DNA of 64,000 nucleotides from BOKV01 sp049289295 (GTDB lineage: Bacteria; Pseudomonadota; Alphaproteobacteria; Rhizobiales; Rhizobiaceae). The position numbers and the translations under genes were made by a program. The stretch covers positions 1-64,000 of the forward strand of contig JBATLL010000058.1 in the NCBI GenBank assembly GCA_049289295.1, in the 5' to 3' direction. The notes under the pieces are model-generated. The model searched no databases. It worked only from the letters and a program-made list of their open reading frames with translations, and was not told the origin of the DNA. Positions 34,349-42,246 of this stretch are shown in pieces (the first letter of the stretch is position 1; each line of letters starts with the position of its first letter).

Positions 34349-34591
34349 TCAGGCGGCCGGGCGCCAGGCGCATCCCGCTGGACGGGTCTCGCTGCCGCTC
34401 AGGTCACTGGAATGGCGATACAGTGTCGAGCAATAGGGGCACACGATTTCCGTGTCATCGCCCATGTCCAGGAAGACGTGCGGATGATCGAACGGCTCGC
34501 TAGCTCCGCAGCACATGAATTCTTTCGCACCGGTTTCGATTGCCCGGGCGCCCTTGTCGTTCTGGAAGTACGGAACTGCGTGGCCGACCAT
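34349..34591 (-). CDS. Zinc-finger CHCC (NDUFS6-like) protein
   Basis: An 80-residue protein with the zf-CHCC pattern: KEFMCCGASEPFDHPHVFLDMGDD then VCPYCSTLYRH, which gives a Cys-His-Cys-Cys zinc site. It corresponds to the mitochondrial complex I subunit NDUFS6, which binds zinc at the N/Q-module interface, and is usual in alphaproteobacteria. A GGGACAGGAC site precedes the start. The upstream gene is divergent, and the shared 133-base gap should hold both promoters. Confidence 0.92.
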   Translation of the reverse strand: MVGHAVPYFQNDKGARAIETGAKEFMCCGASEPFDHPHVFLDMGDDTEIVCPYCSTLYRHSSDLSGSETRPAGCAWRPAA

Positions 34592-34724
34592 GTCCTGTCC
34601 CTGTGTTTGTCCATGTTTTCGCTTGGCGCTTTCGATGCGCCTCTTTTAGAAGAAAGGCTGGAACGTGCAAAGGGTTTTGTTGATCAGGAAGTCGCACTTT
34701 CCGCCAAGTGTGAAAGGAAATGGC

Positions 34725-35486
34725 ATGCCGGTTGCAGACATCCGCACGCACGACCAGGCGCTCCAGCTCGACTATGTCGATGAGGGAACAGGCGATCCGG
34801 TCCTGCTTATCCACGGATTTGCCTCGAACAAGGAAGTGAACTGGCTCAACACGGGCTGGTTCCGCGAATTGAACCATGCCGGCTTTCGCGCCATCGCCTT
34901 CGACAATCGCGGCCACGGCCGCAGCACCCGGTTTCACGAACCCACCGACTACAGCCTCGAATGGATGGCGCAGGATGCCATCGGCATGCTGGATCACCTG
35001 GGCATCAAAAAGGCGCATCTGATCGGCTACTCGATGGGCGCACGCATCTCAACGACGCTTGCCATGCATCACGGCGAGCGGTTTGGACGCATCGCACTGT
35101 CAGGCAATGGCTGGGGCATGGTCGATGGGTCGGGCGACTGGACGCCGGTTCGCGATGCATTGCTGGCACCGTCCCTGGACGATGTGAGCGACCCGCGCGG
35201 GCGCGCCTTCCGCATCTTTGCCGACCAGACCGGATCCGACAGGCTCGCGCTCGCTGCCTGCGTCACCGGGGTGAGGGAACGCATACCCGAGGCATGGCTT
35301 TCCTACATCCAGAACGAGATTCTGGTTTCCATCGGCACCCAGGACGATGTCGCTGGTTCAGGCGAGCGTCTGGCACAGGCGCTGCCGCATGCCCGTTTCC
35401 TGCCCATTCCCGACAAGGACCACATGCGGGCTGTCGGCGACCGGGTGCACAAGAAGGGCGTGGTCGAATTTCTGCTTGACGGATAG
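34725..35486 (+). CDS. Alpha/beta hydrolase
   Basis: A 253-residue alpha/beta hydrolase-fold protein. The nucleophile elbow is GYSMGA, the oxyanion region is LLIHGFASNKEVNW, the acid is probably in IGTQDDVAG, and the catalytic His is in PDKDHMRAVGD. The substrate is unknown. The start at 34725 (MPVADIRTHDQALQ) has AAAGGAAA upstream; a start 20 codons earlier has no homology. The next gene, cysE, has its own promoter. Confidence 0.9.
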   Translation: MPVADIRTHDQALQLDYVDEGTGDPVLLIHGFASNKEVNWLNTGWFRELNHAGFRAIAFDNRGHGRSTRFHEPTDYSLEWMAQDAIGMLDHLGIKKAHLIGYSMGARISTTLAMHHGERFGRIALSGNGWGMVDGSGDWTPVRDALLAPSLDDVSDPRGRAFRIFADQTGSDRLALAACVTGVRERIPEAWLSYIQNEILVSIGTQDDVAGSGERLAQALPHARFLPIPDKDHMRAVGDRVHKKGVVEFLLDG

Positions 35487-35555
35487 CCCTGCCTGGATGG
35501 ACCTGTCTGGACCGGGTTGTTCACTTTTCGGGAGGATTGTTCACCGCTTGCTTAC

Positions 35556-35583
35556 TTGTACGCAGGGAATGAATGCCTATTAT
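35556..35583 (+). promoter_or_regulatory. Candidate promoter of cysE
   Basis: TTGTAC (35556-35561) and TATTAT (35578-35583) are 16 bases apart, in an AT-rich patch just before the cysE ribosome-binding site. The implied leader is about 22 bases. Confidence 0.5.
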
Positions 35584-35612
35584 TTAAAGACATTGTGGAA
35601 TGGGAGTGCGTG

Positions 35613-36446
35613 ATGAGCCCGGAATTCAATATCTCGAAGAAGGCCCGCAAAGGTCCGGTGGAAATCGATCCCGTCTGGCGCGCGGTGCAGGAAGAGGCTG
35701 ACGCAATCATCGCCGGCAATCCCGAGCTCGCCACTTTCATCTTCTCTACGATCCTCAACCATGAGCGGCTGGAAGACGCGGTCTTTGCGCGAATCGCCGA
35801 CCGCCTGCACAGCCGCGAAGTGCCTGGTGACATCGTGCGCCAGAGTTTCGAACATATGCTGGAGGACGATCCGAGCTGGGCTGAATATCTGCGCAGCGAT
35901 ATCGCAGCCGTTTACGACCGCGATCCGGCCTGTGACCGGTTCATTGAACCCATTCTCTATTTCAAGGGCTTTCATGCCATCCAGACCCATCGCCTGGCGC
36001 ATTGGAACTGGAACAATGGCAAGAAGGATTTTGCCCTCTACCTGCAAAGCCGTTCAAGCCAGGTGTTCCAGACTGATATCAATCCGCAGGCTCGCCTGGG
36101 CCGGGGCATCTTCATGGACCATGCCACTGGCGTCGTGATTGGTGCGACCGCCGTGGTGGGCGACAATGTATCCATCCTGCATGGCGTGACGCTGGGCGGC
36201 ACCGGCAAGGAAGGCGGAGACCGCCATCCCAAGATCGGCAACGGCGTGCTGCTGGGTGCAGGTGCAACCGTGCTCGGCAATATCGAGGTCGGCCATTGCT
36301 CGCGAATCGCGGCAGGCTCGCTTGTTCTCAAGCCAATTCCGGCCAACGTGACCGTGGCTGGTGTGCCTGGGAAAGTAGTCGGTCTGGCAGGATGTTCGGA
36401 ACCTGCGCGCACCATGGACCAGATCCTCGCGGAAGAACGCAACTAG
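35613..36446 (+). CDS. cysE: Serine O-acetyltransferase
   Basis: Makes O-acetylserine, the precursor of cysteine. The 277-residue enzyme has the N-terminal helical SATase domain (from IDPVWRAVQEEADAIIAGNPEL) and a left-handed beta-helix with hexapeptide repeats: NPQARLGRGIFMDHATGVVIGATAVVGDNVSILHGV, with the catalytic DH in MDHATG. GGTGKEGGDRHPKIGNGVLLGAGATVLGNIEVG follows. The start at 35613 has GGGAG upstream. The DUF3126 gene follows, a pairing common in rhizobia. Confidence 0.96.
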   Translation: MSPEFNISKKARKGPVEIDPVWRAVQEEADAIIAGNPELATFIFSTILNHERLEDAVFARIADRLHSREVPGDIVRQSFEHMLEDDPSWAEYLRSDIAAVYDRDPACDRFIEPILYFKGFHAIQTHRLAHWNWNNGKKDFALYLQSRSSQVFQTDINPQARLGRGIFMDHATGVVIGATAVVGDNVSILHGVTLGGTGKEGGDRHPKIGNGVLLGAGATVLGNIEVGHCSRIAAGSLVLKPIPANVTVAGVPGKVVGLAGCSEPARTMDQILAEERN

Positions 36447-36599
36447 GTCCGCCTGGTTCGCGCAATGTCATGGCAAGGGTGTCGATCGGGTTCGCGAAAC
36501 CCGCGCCCAGCCTTTACATCCTGCTTGCCCCTGTGCCAAAAGCGGCCCAGATGAAGCCAACTAGCAACCTGCCGCACGGCAGGCAGGATGGAGGTCCTT

Positions 36600-36812
36600 G
36601 TGAAGCCAGAGGAACTGAAAAAACTGGATGCCTATTTCAGAAAGGTGTTCATGACACCGGGTATCCAGGTCAAGGCCAGGCCGAAGAAGGACGATTCCGC
36701 CGAAGTTTATCGCGACGACGAATTTCTCGGAGTCATCTATCGGGACGAGGAAGACGGGGAACTTTCCTACAATTTCTCGATGGCTATTCTGGATATCGAT
36801 CTCGAAGGCTGA
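36600..36812 (+). CDS. DUF3126 family protein
   Basis: A 70-residue acidic protein of the DUF3126 family, of unknown function, usually found beside cysE in rhizobia. The start is taken as the GTG at 36600 (VKPEELKKLDAYFRKVF), because GGAGG lies five bases upstream and family members begin at this point. An ATG at 36588 overlaps that site. Its 3' end is seven bases from the convergent gene's end. Confidence 0.88.
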   Translation: MKPEELKKLDAYFRKVFMTPGIQVKARPKKDDSAEVYRDDEFLGVIYRDEEDGELSYNFSMAILDIDLEG

Positions 36813-36818
36813 GTTCGA

Positions 36819-37628
36819 TCAGTCCACGATCATCCATTTTGCCAGACTGCGAACCGCAGCGTCGAAGCGCATCCAGTCCTTGAGCAGGCTGGCGTGGAAC
36901 CTGTAGGTCAGCGTCAGGTCACGCCCCACATGAATGTCACGAATGCAGTAGGGGGATGCCGATTTTGCGCTTTCCCTGATGCAGCGCGCGGCGAATGGAT
37001 AGGGGTTGCCTGATTCATAGACGAGTTCCTCGTCCAGGAATCCTCCTTCTGCTGCCAGTTCCCTGCGTTTCAGGCCATGGCCTGCATCCTGCTCCAGTCC
37101 CCTGTAGAACTTCGAATAGATCGGCTCGATGCGCCCGCTCATGTCGCGGCTCATCGTGCGCGGTTCCAGCGACAGGAACAGGATCGACGGATTGATCCGC
37201 TCCTCGTTGAAAATGTCCTGCAGTTTTTCCGAATAGCCCGACAGCGACGGCCAGTGGATATAGAGATCGAGCCGGGCCGAGCTGGATGAGCGGCGCTGTG
37301 ATCCGAATCGGATCATGTTGGCGGGCACGCGCACCACATCATTGCCAATGACGATTTCGCGCAGGCTCGTGTCGACGGAATGACCGCCGCGCGACAGTTC
37401 GCCGCCAATCAAAAAGGCAAGACCGGCAAACAGCGCCGTAAGTGCGCTCAGGATCAGCGTGAATTTCAGGATGAAACTTGCAGCTGAACCTGGAATTGTC
37501 GGCTGACGCACAGGCGCGGGCGCATGGGGCTGGGCGGCGGGGATGCGGCGCTGAAAATGCTGCGCGGGATCGCGCCCGAGCCTGTTGGCGGTTTCCCGGG
37601 CGATATCATTTGCAGTTGCCGCAACCAT
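36819..37628 (-). CDS. Single-pass membrane protein of unknown function
   Basis: A roughly 269-residue protein with about 50 polar, Pro-rich cytoplasmic residues, one membrane segment (FILKFTLILSALTALFAGLAFLIGG) and a periplasmic domain of about 190 residues. The domain holds VPANMIRFGSQRRSSSSARLDLYIHWPSLSGYS and a cysteine pair (ARCIRES and PYCIRDI). No family is recognised; similar proteins are, as far as I recall, confined to rhizobia. The ATG at 37628 has GGAAAG upstream. A GTG at 37679 and an ATG at 37658 are alternatives. Confidence 0.75.
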   Translation of the reverse strand: MVAATANDIARETANRLGRDPAQHFQRRIPAAQPHAPAPVRQPTIPGSAASFILKFTLILSALTALFAGLAFLIGGELSRGGHSVDTSLREIVIGNDVVRVPANMIRFGSQRRSSSSARLDLYIHWPSLSGYSEKLQDIFNEERINPSILFLSLEPRTMSRDMSGRIEPIYSKFYRGLEQDAGHGLKRRELAAEGGFLDEELVYESGNPYPFAARCIRESAKSASPYCIRDIHVGRDLTLTYRFHASLLKDWMRFDAAVRSLAKWMIVD

Positions 37629-37728
37629 CAGGGGATCTTTCCAGCTTGTGTGCCGCATCGGGACGCAAATCAGCGGCACGCTTCTTGCTGTGACATTCGA
37701 AAATCACGGTAAAGGAAGGGTTAAGCTC

Positions 37729-38055
37729 ATGCCTGTCTGGATGTTTGTTTCATTCGTGGTCGCAAGTGGGCTCACCGCTGCAGGCATTCTGGCAGAGGTC
37801 CACCGTCTGCTTTCGAACGAATCGCCGACTTTCCGGCTGGCGCAGGGCTCGCCCGTCTCAATCCTGTGCTCCGTGCTCCTGTGCATGTTTGCCGGTCCAT
37901 GGCTCACTTTGAACCTGGCCTGGGTGCACGGCTGGAAGGGCGATGCGCCGCTGCCGCTGCTCGCCGTGGCTGGTCTCGTGTCGCTGGTATGGAGCTTCTG
38001 TTCGGGCGCGTTCGTGATCCAGCTCGCAGCCCTTGTCGGGCTGTTGCAGGTCTGA
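37729..38055 (+). CDS. Small integral membrane protein (DUF6949-like)
   Basis: A 108-residue protein with three hydrophobic segments (VWMFVSFVVASGLTAAGIL, ILCSVLLCMFAGPWLTLNLAW and VAGLVSLVWSFCSGAFVIQLAALVGLL). It looks like a small rhizobial membrane protein family that I believe is DUF6949. The function is unknown. The start at 37729 has AAAGGAAGGG upstream; the open frame extends further 5' over the neighbour's promoter region but is not protein-like. Confidence 0.75.
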   Translation: MPVWMFVSFVVASGLTAAGILAEVHRLLSNESPTFRLAQGSPVSILCSVLLCMFAGPWLTLNLAWVHGWKGDAPLPLLAVAGLVSLVWSFCSGAFVIQLAALVGLLQV

Positions 38056-38099
38056 ACACCGTTGGAACAGGAAATTACCACCCTCTCCATGTAAGGAGT

Positions 38100-38131
38100 G
38101 GGGCCGGTTCAGGGGACATTGAACCGGCCCC
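38100..38131. terminator. 12-base perfect hairpin between convergent genes
   Basis: GGGGCCGGTTCA and TGAACCGGCCCC form a perfect 12-base stem around GGGGACAT. It lies between the ends of two convergent genes and could serve both. Neither side has a T-run. Confidence 0.55.
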
Positions 38132-38199
38132 CAGACCCGGTCTTTGGGACGGGGAGGGTGGGGACTGACCGGGCCATTTCTTTCGCCAAATGGCGAATG

Positions 38200-38811
38200 C
38201 TAGTTCACGCTACCGACATATTTGGTTCGACTGTCGTCGATAGCTTCCCAACGTCCCGAATTGGCCGCAGCCTGGCGCTTCAGGAACTGGTAACGGGTTT
38301 CGTTCCAGGCCAGTACGCGGTCATTCAGATTGTCGAGTATGAAGTCCGAGGCGTCGGTACGCACCGTGAGCACCGCATGTCCGTCGCCATTTGGCTGGCG
38401 TACCACGGTGATCAGCAGACTTGACGGTGGCCAGCCCTTCTCCAAGAGCAGTTTGCGCTTGAGAAGGACATAGTCCTCGCAGTCGCCATAGCTCTGCGGA
38501 TAGGTCCACAGTTCCTCGACCTGGTACAGTTCCTGGTCCGTCACCGGTATGATGAGGTTGTTTACCTGCGAGTTGATGGAAACGACTTCGTTCCACCGGG
38601 CGCGGGAAAGCTTCACCGGAGCGGTATTCGAACTGCGGATCGAGCAGTCACGCACGTACTTCTTGCAATATTCATAGTGACCGATTGGCTGCGTCGTGCG
38701 GCCGGTCACCGTCATGATGGCTTGCGAATCCTGTCCTGCCAGCGAGGTTCCTGTCCACAGAACCCCGTATGCGACAGTGACCGCAAGTATAGCCTTGCTT
38801 GTTCTGGTCAT
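38200..38811 (-). CDS. Bacterial transglutaminase-like cysteine proteinase (BTLCP)
   Basis: A 203-residue exported protein of the BTLCP family (PF06035). A signal segment (AILAVTVAYGVLWTGTSLAG) precedes a papain-like fold with Cys111 (YGDCEDYVLLKR), His145 (GDGHAVLTV) and Asp160 (FILDNL). Family members cut periplasmic or surface proteins; LapG-like relatives are controlled by c-di-GMP. The start at 38811 has GGGGAG upstream. Two PilZ domains are encoded in the next gene cluster, so a c-di-GMP link is possible but unproven. Confidence 0.92.
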   Translation of the reverse strand: MTRTSKAILAVTVAYGVLWTGTSLAGQDSQAIMTVTGRTTQPIGHYEYCKKYVRDCSIRSSNTAPVKLSRARWNEVVSINSQVNNLIIPVTDQELYQVEELWTYPQSYGDCEDYVLLKRKLLLEKGWPPSSLLITVVRQPNGDGHAVLTVRTDASDFILDNLNDRVLAWNETRYQFLKRQAAANSGRWEAIDDSRTKYVGSVN

Positions 38812-39063
38812 CTGTATCTCCCCGATAACCAGGAGAAGATGACACAAACAATTTTAGTTTCTGAGAATTGATATAGTAGTAATCGATGAAACTATTATGG
38901 AAACTGTCTTCAAATAAGAATAAAATTTATCTCAAACAGTAATTGCATTTTATTTTAATTGCCGGAAAATTTTCATAAAATTTGAGCGAGTGGCATCCTG
39001 CCTTTGATCGGGAAAATGCCCGATAAATCTGCTCATGGAAATACCCGTCGGATATGGGCACAA
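38812..39063. other. AT-rich intergenic region
   Basis: The gap between the BTLCP gene start and the terminator of the PilZ gene is strikingly AT-rich between about 38850 and 38990, with runs such as ATTTTATTTTAATT. It must hold the BTLCP promoter on the minus strand. No protein-coding frame or tRNA is seen. Confidence 0.6.
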
Positions 39064-39088
39064 AGAAAATGGCCGCTCGCGCGGCCTG
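39064..39088 (-). terminator. Intrinsic terminator after the PilZ gene
   Basis: On the minus strand GGCCGC-GCGA-GCGGCC, with a GNRA loop, is followed by ATTTTCTTT. It is 26 bases past the PilZ stop codon. Confidence 0.85.
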
Positions 39089-39113
39089 ATTTACTTTCTC
39101 CGGAACGCTGGCG

Positions 39114-39737
39114 CTATTGCGGCATGCCGATCAGGAAGCGTTCCAGCGAATCGCGGCTTTGAACGATTGCGAATTCGACGGCAACCCCATCCTCGAAGTG
39201 ACGAACCACGCGTCCGCGCATGTTGCCCACCCACAGCACCGTGCCGATGGCCGGCTTGACGGTCAGCTCGATGGCGGCACCAGACAGTGAAAGGTCGATG
39301 ATCTTGGCCTGGTAGGCCCTGCCGTCTTCCAGCTTGATCTGGGCATCGCGCTGGCGCGGCGTGATACGTTCGTGGCGGCGATCTTCAGGCAGATTGAGTT
39401 CGTGCCGGTTGGCGAGCCAGGTCAGCTTCGCGGCCAGCTTGTCACGTTTTCGTTCCGTCGCGTTGACGCTCATGGCGAAACCGCCATTGAATACGCGAAG
39501 GATCACACCTTCCAGCCGACCAAGATGGTCGACATAGGCAATGACCCGTTCACCCATTTCCCCGCGATGCGGAGCGATGAGCGCAGCGCTTCCCGGAGAC
39601 ATGTTTATGATCTGGCAGGGAAATTCCTGCCGGTTCGACAACATGTATCGACCGAAAAGCGTGATATCCACGCGCTGGAACTGGCGTTCCTGGTTTGTGA
39701 TGTCTTCGGAATCAGCGGTGCTGGCTAAAGCGGCCAT
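39114..39737 (-). CDS. Tandem PilZ-domain protein
   Basis: A 207-residue cytoplasmic protein with two PilZ-like domains. The first (about 18-110) has QFQRVDITLFGRYML and NMSPGSA in place of the strict D/NxSxxG. The second (about 119-205) is more canonical, with RRHERITPRQRD and DLSLSGAAIEL, fitting the RxxxR and DxSxxG c-di-GMP contacts. It probably binds c-di-GMP and alters motility, envelope or adhesion targets. AGGTAAGTC precedes the start. The PAS gene upstream is on the same strand with an 82-base gap. Confidence 0.9.
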   Translation of the reverse strand: MAALASTADSEDITNQERQFQRVDITLFGRYMLSNRQEFPCQIINMSPGSAALIAPHRGEMGERVIAYVDHLGRLEGVILRVFNGGFAMSVNATERKRDKLAAKLTWLANRHELNLPEDRRHERITPRQRDAQIKLEDGRAYQAKIIDLSLSGAAIELTVKPAIGTVLWVGNMRGRVVRHFEDGVAVEFAIVQSRDSLERFLIGMPQ

Positions 39738-39819
39738 GACTTACCTGGCATGAGATACGACGAGTTGGCTGTCAGTATTGGATCATAAGGTTAATGATAG
39801 GTAAGCATCCGTACAATGA

Positions 39820-40422
39820 TCAGCTCTTCCCGCCAGTAAGAACGGTCAGATGCCCAACTTTGCGGCTCATCTGCTCGCCTGTCGCTGCATTTTCGCTGAA
39901 TTCGGGCACCAGCGGTGGCGCTTCTCCGGGAACGGTGAGGCTCCGCAATCCCTTGCACTGATTGGCCGTGAGCGCTTCCGCACCCAGCCAGTAGGGGACC
40001 TTCTTTGGTGTCGATACGCCCAGGACCCGAGCGCTGCCTTCGGCAATTGGCATCAGCGGCAGGAGCAACGTCTCGAATTCCACGAACTTGCCGCTATCGG
40101 TGCGTGCGGTGTGGGAGATGAGAACCGGCGTATAGTCATTATAGACACGGGAAATGGCGCGGGCGATTTCGAAATTGTCGTCTTCGTCCCAAAGGCCAAG
40201 ATAACCGTAGCTCTTCAGTTCCTTGCCGAAGGCCGCGCACAGGCGGGTTCCAGCCAGTCTGAAGGAAATCGTGCGCAATTGCGGCGAGATATCGAGGATG
40301 AAGGTATCGCCCAGGATCTCGCGAATATCACTCGGCTCGATTTCGCCACGCTCAGGCGCTGCCCGCGAACCGCGAAGCCTGTTCCAGTAAGCAAGGAGTA
40401 TTTTTGTCTGCGCGTGTCTCAT
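39820..40422 (-). CDS. PAS-domain protein (PAS_5 family)
   Basis: A 200-residue cytoplasmic protein of the alphaproteobacterial PAS_5 family (PF07310). Landmarks are LLAYWNRLRGSRAAPERGEIEPSDIREILGDTFILD, FRLAGTRLCAAFGKELKSY, and a PVLISHTARTDSGKFVEFETLLLPL core. The role is unknown; it may sense a small ligand. The start at 40422 has GGTGAAGG upstream. The frame stays open for 149 codons further upstream, but that stretch is not protein-like and holds an opposite-strand terminator. Confidence 0.88.
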   Translation of the reverse strand: MRHAQTKILLAYWNRLRGSRAAPERGEIEPSDIREILGDTFILDISPQLRTISFRLAGTRLCAAFGKELKSYGYLGLWDEDDNFEIARAISRVYNDYTPVLISHTARTDSGKFVEFETLLLPLMPIAEGSARVLGVSTPKKVPYWLGAEALTANQCKGLRSLTVPGEAPPLVPEFSENAATGEQMSRKVGHLTVLTGGKS

Positions 40423-40729
40423 CGCCTTCACCTTTCCAACCACTTGCCCGCTGGTTGGCCGGGACAGAACTGCATCAGTTTGGGAATGGATTTCCCCCGC
40501 AGTCCCGTTTCCGGACAAATGTGCCAGCATGGCAGGTTCCTGCCTGGTGAAATGCAGGACTCGTGCCAGAAGCAGGGCGGAAAGGAACAGGGAAATTGGC
40601 AGGATGCGAGGCGAGAATGAGAACTGCCCACAGGCTCCCGCTGTTAAGGTTAACAATTGGTTTCGGTTGTAATTACGTTTGTTGTATGTGAGCTTGATCG
40701 GGCTCCACGAAACGTGAGCGCCGGTTATA

Positions 40730-40856
40730 CGAGTACCTGGCCGTTCCGTTTTGAACTGAAGGTTTCTGCTGCTTCCGGAATTGTCTTGTGGGACGGGGCT
40801 GCAGGGGACTGACCAGCCGCCTGGCTGCCTAGTGCAGTCAGGCGGTTTTTTCTTTT
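40730..40856 (+). ncRNA. Candidate small RNA ending at an orphan terminator
   Basis: A strong plus-strand intrinsic terminator at 40817-40856 has no plus-strand gene before it for about 2.7 kb; the last is at 37729-38055. The region lies between two divergent genes. A possible -10 box TTATAC at 40725-40730 would start an RNA of about 120 bases; a convincing -35 box is missing. An internal GGCTG/CAGCC pair could compete with the terminator. I cannot match it to 6S, SRP or known rhizobial small RNAs. The rest of the gap, 40423-40940, holds promoters only. Confidence 0.3.
40817..40856 (+). terminator. Orphan intrinsic terminator
   Basis: CCGCCTG and CAGGCGG pair, with an inner TGC/GCA, and are followed by TTTTTTCTTTTTT. 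The orientation is plus, upstream of the rhomboid gene and pointing into it, so it must end some other transcript. Confidence 0.8.
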
Positions 40857-40940
40857 TTGTGGCATGCACCGCCCCTTCTTGTCATACCTTGGCCTTGTGC
40901 CTTGTGAATGATGCATCCCGCCGGGGCTGGAGGATTGTCC

Positions 40941-41696
40941 GTGAACGCTGATGGCGAAATCACCAGAGCGCCGGGAAACAATCCCGAAACGCCCCAAGGA
41001 ACTCCGCGAGGAATCGACCATGGGCCGGTTTTCAACTTGCCCATGTTCATCAAGATTCTCGTTGGGCTGCTCATCCTGATCCATCTTGCTCGCCAGTTCG
41101 TGGCTGGCACTGATGTGGCAAACTGGCTGATCCTGAGCTTCGCCTTCATTCCCGCTCGCTATTCGGACCTTTCAGCCCTGTTGCCCGTGCCGCTCGCCGC
41201 CATCTGGTCGCCGCTGACCTATTCACTGCTGCATGCGGACTGGACCCACCTCCTGTTGAACATCCTGTGGCTGGTCGCATTCGGTAGTCCGGTTGCCCAG
41301 CGCCTTGGCTGGAAGCGCGTCCTGATCCTGGCCTGTCTGACTTCGATGGGCGGCGCGGTGGTTCACTATCTTTCCTATCCCGGCGAAATGGTGCCCATGA
41401 TCGGAGCATCTGCCATCGACTCCGGTTACATGGGTGCGGCCGCGCGGTTTGCGTTCAATCGCACATCGCCCAATCGCCTCAATGTGCACGGCCCGGCGCT
41501 GTCCATTCAGGCAAGCTTTGCCAACCCGCAATTCCTTGCCTTTGTCCTGGTCTGGTTCGGGCTGAATTTCCTGTTTGGCAGCGGTCTTGTTCCGTTGGCG
41601 GGGGAAGATGTGAACATTGCCTGGCAAGCCCATGTTGGCGGCTTCCTCGTCGGCCTACTTGCCTTTTCATTCCTGGATACGAAGCGGACACGTTGA
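40941..41696 (+). CDS. Rhomboid-family intramembrane serine protease
   Basis: A 251-residue polytopic membrane protein of the rhomboid family. The first membrane segment is IKILVGLLILIHLARQF. The HADWTHLLLNILWLVAFG segment holds the conserved His and Asn, and the serine motif is MIGASAIDSGYMGAAARF (GxS, with Ala after the Ser). The catalytic His is in AHVGGFLVGLLAF. Rhomboids cut membrane proteins inside the bilayer. The GTG at 40941 is chosen because GGAGG lies eight bases upstream; an ATG at 40908 is in frame but has no site. The N-terminal 35 residues are polar and cytoplasmic. Confidence 0.9.
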   Translation: MNADGEITRAPGNNPETPQGTPRGIDHGPVFNLPMFIKILVGLLILIHLARQFVAGTDVANWLILSFAFIPARYSDLSALLPVPLAAIWSPLTYSLLHADWTHLLLNILWLVAFGSPVAQRLGWKRVLILACLTSMGGAVVHYLSYPGEMVPMIGASAIDSGYMGAAARFAFNRTSPNRLNVHGPALSIQASFANPQFLAFVLVWFGLNFLFGSGLVPLAGEDVNIAWQAHVGGFLVGLLAFSFLDTKRTR

Positions 41697-41812
41697 AACG
41701 GCCTTGCAATGTGCGCAATTAAGCGTCACCATTTCACCAGTAGCGCTCCGGCGCCGGGCTCCGGAATATTGCTGGCGCGCTGATCGAAACGCAATGTTAT
41801 CGGGAGGCGCAA

Positions 41813-42244
41813 ATGACCGTTGCATCCATTCTGGCATCCAAGGGCAGGGATGTCCTTACCGCTTCTCCTGACGATTCCATTTCCGACATCATCGACACTC
41901 TGGCCGAGAAGAAGATCGGTGCAATCGTCATTACCCAGAAAGACGGCGCTGTCTGTGGCATCGTCTCTGAACGCGATATCGTGAGGGTGATTTCCGGGCG
42001 CGGCGCAGGCGTGCTGGATCAGCCGGTATCCAGCTGCATGACCCGCAAGGTCCTGTCCTGCTCGGAATCAGATACCATCGACACGGTCATGGAAATCATG
42101 ACGTCCAACAGCTTCAGGCATCTTCCGGTGACCACCAGCGGCAAGCTGGCTGGCATCATTTCCATCGGCGACGTGGTGAAGCGCAAGATCGAGCAGGCCG
42201 AGCGCGACGCAGAGGAGCTGCGCAACTACATCGCTACTGGCTGA
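41813..42244 (+). CDS. CBS-domain pair protein
   Basis: A 143-residue protein made of two CBS motifs (about 8-62 and 72-128): VLTASPDDSISDIIDTLAEKKIGAIVI, GIVSERDIVRVIS, then DTIDTVMEIMTSNSFRHLPV and GIISIGDVVKRKI. Such stand-alone Bateman modules bind adenosyl nucleotides and regulate other proteins. GGGAGG precedes the start. It ends three bases from the convergent patatin gene. Confidence 0.93.
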   Translation: MTVASILASKGRDVLTASPDDSISDIIDTLAEKKIGAIVITQKDGAVCGIVSERDIVRVISGRGAGVLDQPVSSCMTRKVLSCSESDTIDTVMEIMTSNSFRHLPVTTSGKLAGIISIGDVVKRKIEQAERDAEELRNYIATG

Positions 42245-42246
42245 CG

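Noticed and set aside
40730..40856. 6S RNA or SRP RNA at the orphan terminator
   Set aside because: No SRP GGAA/GNAR apical motif and no long bulged hairpin typical of 6S could be drawn.
40423..40869. N-terminal extension of the PAS_5 protein
   Set aside because: The frame is open but not protein-like, it contains an opposite-strand terminator, and a good start with GGTGAAGG exists at 40422.
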